Shown in pieces: positions 60,447 to 64,000 of a DNA stretch of 64,000 nt. The DNA is taken from assembly GCF_003284975.1 (NCBI RefSeq), contig NZ_QMEU01000005.1, positions 62,001 to 126,000 on the forward strand, written 5' to 3'. A model generated the notes under the pieces. The model was not told the origin of the DNA. It searched no databases and saw only the letters and a list, made by a program, of their open reading frames with translations. Numbering within the stretch: position 1 is the first letter of the stretch; the number at the start of each line of letters is the position of its first letter. The position numbers and the translations under genes were made by a program. Source of the stretch: Mycobacterium colombiense (lineage in GTDB: Bacteria > Actinomycetota > Actinomycetes > Mycobacteriales > Mycobacteriaceae).

Positions 60447-61619
60447 CTACCCCAGGATCGTTCGCACCACGGCGTCGGCCAGCAGCCGTCCGCGCGGAGT
60501 CAGCACCAGCCTGTCACCGTCGGGCACCAACAGCCCGTCTGTGACCACGCCCTCGGCGCGGCCGCGCTCGGCGGAACTGAGCAGGCCAACCGGAAGTCCT
60601 TGGCGTAGACGCGTTTTCAACAACACGTCCTCGGTGTGTACGGCGTCGGCATCGAGCTGCTCGAATCCGGCCACCGGCAGCTCCGCGGCGCTCAACCTCT
60701 CCGCATACGCGTTGGGATGCTTGACATTCCACCACCTCGTCGTGCCGAGGTAGCCGTGCGCGCCCGGTCCGGCACCCCACCACTGACCGCCGTCCCAGTA
60801 GCCCAGGTTGTGGCGGCATTCACCGCCGGGTCGCGACCAGTTGGAGACTTCATACCAAGACATGCCGGCCTGCGACAGCCGCGCGTCGACCATTTCGTAG
60901 CGGTGGGCCAGCACGTCGTCGTCCGGTGGGGCCAGTTCGCCGCGACGGACCCGCCGGGCCAGCGCGGTGCCCTCCTCTACCACCAGCGCATAGGCGGACA
61001 CGTGATCCACGCCGGTCTCGATCGCCGTGTCGACCGAGCGCAGCAGGTCATCGTCGGACTCCCCCGGAGTTCCGTAGATCAGATCGAGGCTGACGTGCTC
61101 GAAGCCCGCCGCCAAGGCTTCGCGGGCGGCGGCCGCGGACCGGTTCGGGGTGTGAATGCGGTCGAGGACGCCCAGCACCCTCGGCGACACCGACTGCATC
61201 CCCAGCGACACCCGGGTGAAGCCGGCCGCGCGGATGGCATCGAAGAAATCCGGCCAGGCCGACTCGGGGTTGGCCTCGGTAGTGACCTCGGCGTCGGCCG
61301 CCAGCGTGAAGTGGCGGCGCAGCGTGTCCAGCAGCGTGGCCATCCGCGCACCGCCCAGCAGCGACGGCGTGCCGCCCCCGACGAACACGGTGGTCACCGG
61401 CGGTGCCTGCAACCGCGCGGCGGCCAGTTCCAGTTCGGTCCCCAGTGCGCTCAGCCACGCGTCGGGGTTGACGCCGCCCAGCTCAGCGGGGGTGTACGTA
61501 TTGAAATCGCAGTAACCGCATCGTGTTATGCAAAACGGAACGTGCACATAGATGCCAAACGGGCGCCCAGCGTCCACCCCGATGTCGGGCAGCTCGACCG
61601 GTTTTTCGCGAATGGCCAT
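60447..61619 (-). CDS. hemW: Radical SAM HemW/HemN-like protein
   Basis: The 390-residue protein has the radical SAM cluster C-x3-C-x2-C at Cys30, Cys34 and Cys37 (FCITRCGYCDF), GGGTPSLL near 100, ANPES near 136 and YGTPGESDDDL near 200. This matches HemW (often annotated hemN), now viewed as a heme chaperone rather than coproporphyrinogen dehydrogenase. ATG 61619 is chosen; the open frame extends to 61802 without family character. In M. tuberculosis rpfD and Rv2390c follow before nirA; here those genes are absent and only 405 bp separate hemW from nirA. Confidence 0.93.
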   Translation of the reverse strand: MAIREKPVELPDIGVDAGRPFGIYVHVPFCITRCGYCDFNTYTPAELGGVNPDAWLSALGTELELAAARLQAPPVTTVFVGGGTPSLLGGARMATLLDTLRRHFTLAADAEVTTEANPESAWPDFFDAIRAAGFTRVSLGMQSVSPRVLGVLDRIHTPNRSAAAAREALAAGFEHVSLDLIYGTPGESDDDLLRSVDTAIETGVDHVSAYALVVEEGTALARRVRRGELAPPDDDVLAHRYEMVDARLSQAGMSWYEVSNWSRPGGECRHNLGYWDGGQWWGAGPGAHGYLGTTRWWNVKHPNAYAERLSAAELPVAGFEQLDADAVHTEDVLLKTRLRQGLPVGLLSSAERGRAEGVVTDGLLVPDGDRLVLTPRGRLLADAVVRTILG

Positions 61620-61804
61620 GCCAAATGATCCCACGACGAGCGGGGTGACCCGGGCCCGTCGACCCCGCCTGAGCCGCAGCCGCTCGCGCCGCTTCGCCGC
61701 ATGATCCTGCTGGGCATTCGGGGGGATCGCTTGGACTTGGCCGGTAGTTATAATCACCGTGAGCCAAGATTTGACCTGCTCGCATGGCCCTTCGGCATCC
61801 ATGG

Positions 61805-61816
61805 CACAATGGAGGC
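61805..61816 (+). promoter_or_regulatory. Probable -10 element of leaderless nirA leader transcript
   Basis: CACAAT at 61805-61810 fits the mycobacterial -10 A-N3-T pattern and ends 7 bases before the GTG at 61817, the spacing for a transcript that begins on the start codon. Confidence 0.5.
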
Positions 61817-61909
61817 GTGACTGTCGACCAGCCCGGCCCGCACATGGTGCTCGTGGCGCGACGGCACATTGATCTCAAGCGCGTTTGCAGCTGTATCTGT
61901 CTGCCTTGA
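61817..61909 (+). CDS. Leaderless polycysteine micro-ORF (attenuator leader peptide) of nirA operon
   Basis: A GTG-started 30-codon ORF ends RRHIDLKRVCSCICLP, with three Cys codons in five near the stop. Polycysteine leaderless short ORFs that attenuate sulfur-assimilation operons in response to cysteine have been described in mycobacteria, including upstream of this operon type. The -10-like CACAAT seven bases upstream supports a leaderless transcript. Ribosome stalling at the Cys codons under low cysteine would change RNA folding downstream and expose nirA translation. The peptide itself probably has no function. Confidence 0.75.
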   Translation: MTVDQPGPHMVLVARRHIDLKRVCSCICLP

Positions 61910-61949
61910 CGTGGTAGACCCAGCCCCCCTGTGTCTCCAGCTGGCAGAC
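61899..61949 (+). promoter_or_regulatory. RNA stem linking the Cys-codon end with the nirA leader
   Basis: GTCTGCC (61899-61905), at the stop end of the micro-ORF, is a perfect partner of GGCAGAC (61943-61949), extendable by one G-U pair. A ribosome at the Cys codons would cover the first arm. The nirA ribosome site (GAAGGAG, about 62009) is 60 bases further. No U-tract terminator is obvious in 61910-62024, so control may be at translation. Confidence 0.5.
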
Positions 61950-62024
61950 GGTTTTGCGCCGCCCGAAAGTATCGGTGAACTGTGCTCGCCGCGCTGGCGA
62001 TCTTTGTGAAGGAGAGAACTTCCG

Positions 62025-63692
62025 ATGACCACCGCCCGACCCGCGAAGGCCCGTAACGAGGGCCAATGGGCACTGGGAAATCGTGAGCCGCTGAACCCAA
62101 ACGAGGAGATGAAGCAGGCCGGCGCCCCGCTGGACGTGCGGGAGCGCATCGAGACCGTCTACGCCCGCAACGGCTTCGACAGCATCGACAAGAGCGACCT
62201 GCGGGGGCGTTTCCGCTGGTGGGGGCTGTACACCCAGCGCGAACAGGGCTACGACGGCACGTTCACCGGCGACGACAACGCCGAGTTGCTGGAAGCCCGG
62301 TACTTCATGATGCGGGTGCGCTGCGACGGCGGCGCGCTGTCGGCGGCCGCACTGCGCACGGTGGGCCAGATCTCCACCGAATTCGGCCGCGACACCGCCG
62401 ACATCACCGACCGCGAAAACGTGCAGTACCACTGGATCGAGGTGGAGAACGTCCCCGAGATCTGGCGGCGACTGGCCGCGGTCGGGCTGCAGACCGCCGA
62501 GGCGTGCGGCGACTGCCCTCGGGTGATCCTGGGCTCACCGCTGGCCGGTGAGTCGCTCGACGAGGTGCTGGACCCCACCTGGGCGATCGACGAGATCGTG
62601 CGCCGCTACATCGGCCAGCCCGACTTCGCCGACCTGCCGCGTAAGTACAAGACCGCTATCTCGGGTCTGCAGGACGTGGTGCACGAGGTCAACGACATCG
62701 CCTTCATCGGCGTCAACCACCCCGAGCACGGTCCCGGCCTGGACCTGTGGGTCGGTGGCGGGCTGTCGACCAACCCGATGCTTGGCCAGCGGGTCGGCGC
62801 CTGGGTGCCGCTCGAGGAGGTGCCCGAGGTGTGGCACGCGGTGACCTCGATCTTCCGCGATTACGGCTATCGGCGGCTGCGCGCCAAGGCGCGGCTGAAA
62901 TTCCTGGTCAAGGACTGGGGCATCGAAAAATTCCGTGAAGTTCTAGAGACCGAGTACCTCAAGCGGCCGCTGATCGACGGCCCCGCCCCCGAGCCGCTGA
63001 AGCACCCGATCGACCACGTCGGAGTGCAGCGGCTCAAGAACGGGCTCAACGCGGTGGGCGTCGCCTCCATCGCCGGACGGGTGTCGGGCACCATCCTCAC
63101 CGCGGTGGCCGACCTCGCCGAACAGGCCGGCTCGGACCGGATCCGGCTCACCCCGTATCAGAAGCTGGTCATCCTCGACGTGCCCGACGACAAGCTCGAC
63201 GAGCTGATCGCCGGCCTGGAGGCGCTCGGCCTGCAGTCGAAGCCGTCGCATTGGCGCCGGAACCTGATGGCGTGCACGGGGATTGAGTACTGCAAGTTGT
63301 CATTCGCCGAAACCCGGGTCAAGGCACAGTCTTTGGTGCCCGAGCTGGAGCGCCGGCTCGCCGACATCAACGAGCAGCTCGACGTGCCCATCACCGTCAA
63401 CATCAACGGCTGCCCCAATTCGTGCGCCCGCATTCAGGTCGCCGACATCGGCCTCAAGGGTCAGATGGTCGACGACGGAGAGGGCGGCTCGGTCGAGGGT
63501 TTCCAGGTTCACCTGGGCGGAAGCTTGGGCCTGGACAGCGGATTCGGCCGAAAATTGCGCCAGCACAAGGTCACCAGCGACGAGCTCGGCGACTACATCG
63601 AGCGGGTCACACGTAACTTCCTGAAATATCGCGGTGAGGGTGAGCGTTTCGCACAGTGGGCTATGAGGGCAGACGAGGACGATTTGCGATGA
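62025..63692 (+). CDS. nirA: Ferredoxin-dependent sulfite reductase NirA/SirA
   Basis: The 555-residue enzyme carries the siroheme/[4Fe-4S] ligands at Cys417, Cys423, Cys463 and Cys467 (CTGIEYC and CPNSC). Tyr69 and Cys161, which form the unusual covalent Tyr-Cys link in the M. tuberculosis NirA structure, are also conserved at identical positions. It reduces sulfite to sulfide with ferredoxin electrons in assimilation. GAAGGAGAG precedes the ATG. Its stop overlaps the cysH ATG (ATGA), so sulfite reductase and the sulfonucleotide reductase that makes sulfite are co-translated. Controlled, probably, by the polycysteine leader. Confidence 0.97.
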   Translation: MTTARPAKARNEGQWALGNREPLNPNEEMKQAGAPLDVRERIETVYARNGFDSIDKSDLRGRFRWWGLYTQREQGYDGTFTGDDNAELLEARYFMMRVRCDGGALSAAALRTVGQISTEFGRDTADITDRENVQYHWIEVENVPEIWRRLAAVGLQTAEACGDCPRVILGSPLAGESLDEVLDPTWAIDEIVRRYIGQPDFADLPRKYKTAISGLQDVVHEVNDIAFIGVNHPEHGPGLDLWVGGGLSTNPMLGQRVGAWVPLEEVPEVWHAVTSIFRDYGYRRLRAKARLKFLVKDWGIEKFREVLETEYLKRPLIDGPAPEPLKHPIDHVGVQRLKNGLNAVGVASIAGRVSGTILTAVADLAEQAGSDRIRLTPYQKLVILDVPDDKLDELIAGLEALGLQSKPSHWRRNLMACTGIEYCKLSFAETRVKAQSLVPELERRLADINEQLDVPITVNINGCPNSCARIQVADIGLKGQMVDDGEGGSVEGFQVHLGGSLGLDSGFGRKLRQHKVTSDELGDYIERVTRNFLKYRGEGERFAQWAMRADEDDLR

Positions 63693-64000
63693 GCGAACGA
63701 ACAACCAAGCTTCCAGAAGCCGAATTGCGGGCGCTTGCCGCCCGCGGTGCGGCCGAGCTGGAGGGCGCCAGCGCCGCCGACGTGTTGCGTTGGACCGACG
63801 AAACATTCGGCGGCATCAACGGGCCCCGCGGCTGGGCTACCTGCAATTACGTGGTGGCTTCCAGCATGCAGGAGGCCGTGCTGATCGATCTGGCAGCCAA
63901 GGTGCGTCCGGGTGTGCCGGTGGTGTTCTTGGACACCGGCTATCACTTCGTGGAAACCATCGGCACCCGTGATGCGATCGAATCCGTATACGACATCCGG
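63689..64000 (+). CDS. cysH: APS/PAPS reductase CysH, N-terminal 104 codons (cut by window end)
   Basis: The frame is open to the right edge. It shows the family's N-terminal region, with GWATCNYVVASSMQEAVLIDLAAK near residues 47-73 (binding of the sulfonucleotide) and VVFLDTGYHFVET near 80-92, as in adenylylsulfate reductases. The iron-sulfur cysteines and the C-terminal catalytic Cys lie beyond the window. It reduces APS (or PAPS) to sulfite for NirA. The ATG overlaps the nirA TGA. Confidence 0.93.
   Translation, partial: MSERTTKLPEAELRALAARGAAELEGASAADVLRWTDETFGGINGPRGWATCNYVVASSMQEAVLIDLAAKVRPGVPVVFLDTGYHFVETIGTRDAIESVYDIR

Overview
The window looks like chromosomal DNA of a non-tuberculous Mycobacterium, probably a slow grower. 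It is GC-rich, uses many GTG/TTG starts and ATGA/GTGA stop-start overlaps, and its right end follows the M. tuberculosis gene order mbtI - bicarbonate transporter - hemN/hemW - nirA - cysH. The encoded MbtI has Lys205, Glu252 and Glu297 and the encoded NirA has Tyr69/Cys161 and Cys417/423/463/467, at exactly the positions reported for the M. tuberculosis proteins. The species cannot be fixed from this window. No rRNA, tRNA, insertion sequence, phage gene or CRISPR array was seen.

Left 0-37 kb: an accessory catabolic or biosynthetic island with unusual gene content. It holds six paralogues of the DapB-like, native amine dehydrogenase-related NAD(P)-binding family, eight short-chain dehydrogenases (one cut by the window edge, one internally deleted), four cytochrome P450s, two CoA-active enzymes (CaiB/BaiF transferase, FadD-type ligase), three SnoaL-like proteins, an AveC-like membrane protein, a cytoplasmic-looking solute-binding protein, an amidohydrolase, an aldehyde dehydrogenase, a zinc alcohol dehydrogenase, a WS/DGAT acyltransferase and two alpha/beta hydrolases. 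At least eleven promoters of this island carry one 16-bp dyad (G-R-R-A-A-Y, four bases, R-T-T-Y-Y-C), often as two copies 22-23 bp apart, so much of the island looks like one regulon. A second dyad (CAACC...GGTTG) marks a P450 - amine dehydrogenase-like - SDR operon, a divergent amine dehydrogenase-like gene and a nearby tetR gene. My working reading is that P450s hydroxylate an unknown substrate, SDRs interconvert alcohol and ketone, and the amine dehydrogenase-like proteins act on the ketone/imine, while CoA ligase/transferase, aldehyde and alcohol dehydrogenases process the carbon skeleton. The substrate is unknown. A decayed zinc-ribbon/thiolase gene and a deleted SDR show that the island is eroding.

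37-43 kb: a TetR-controlled aromatic ring-cleavage operon (extradiol dioxygenase, fumarylacetoacetate hydrolase-family enzyme, FAD hydroxylase, P450), with translational overlaps and two TGACGA dyads in the divergent promoter.

43-57 kb: small regulator/target pairs, each with its own visible operator (MarR/VOC, MarR/NmrA-like, TetR/HXXEE, TetR/NmrA-like). Between them lies a LipR-like hydrolase - SDR - di-iron protein - Baeyer-Villiger-type monooxygenase - MerR operon.

57-64 kb: conserved core. It contains mycobactin salicylate synthase with an IdeR-box-like site, a small conserved-looking ORF, an SbtA-type transporter, HemW/HemN, and the sulfur assimilation operon nirA-cysH preceded by a leaderless polycysteine micro-ORF that looks like a cysteine-responsive attenuator. 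cysH runs off the right edge.
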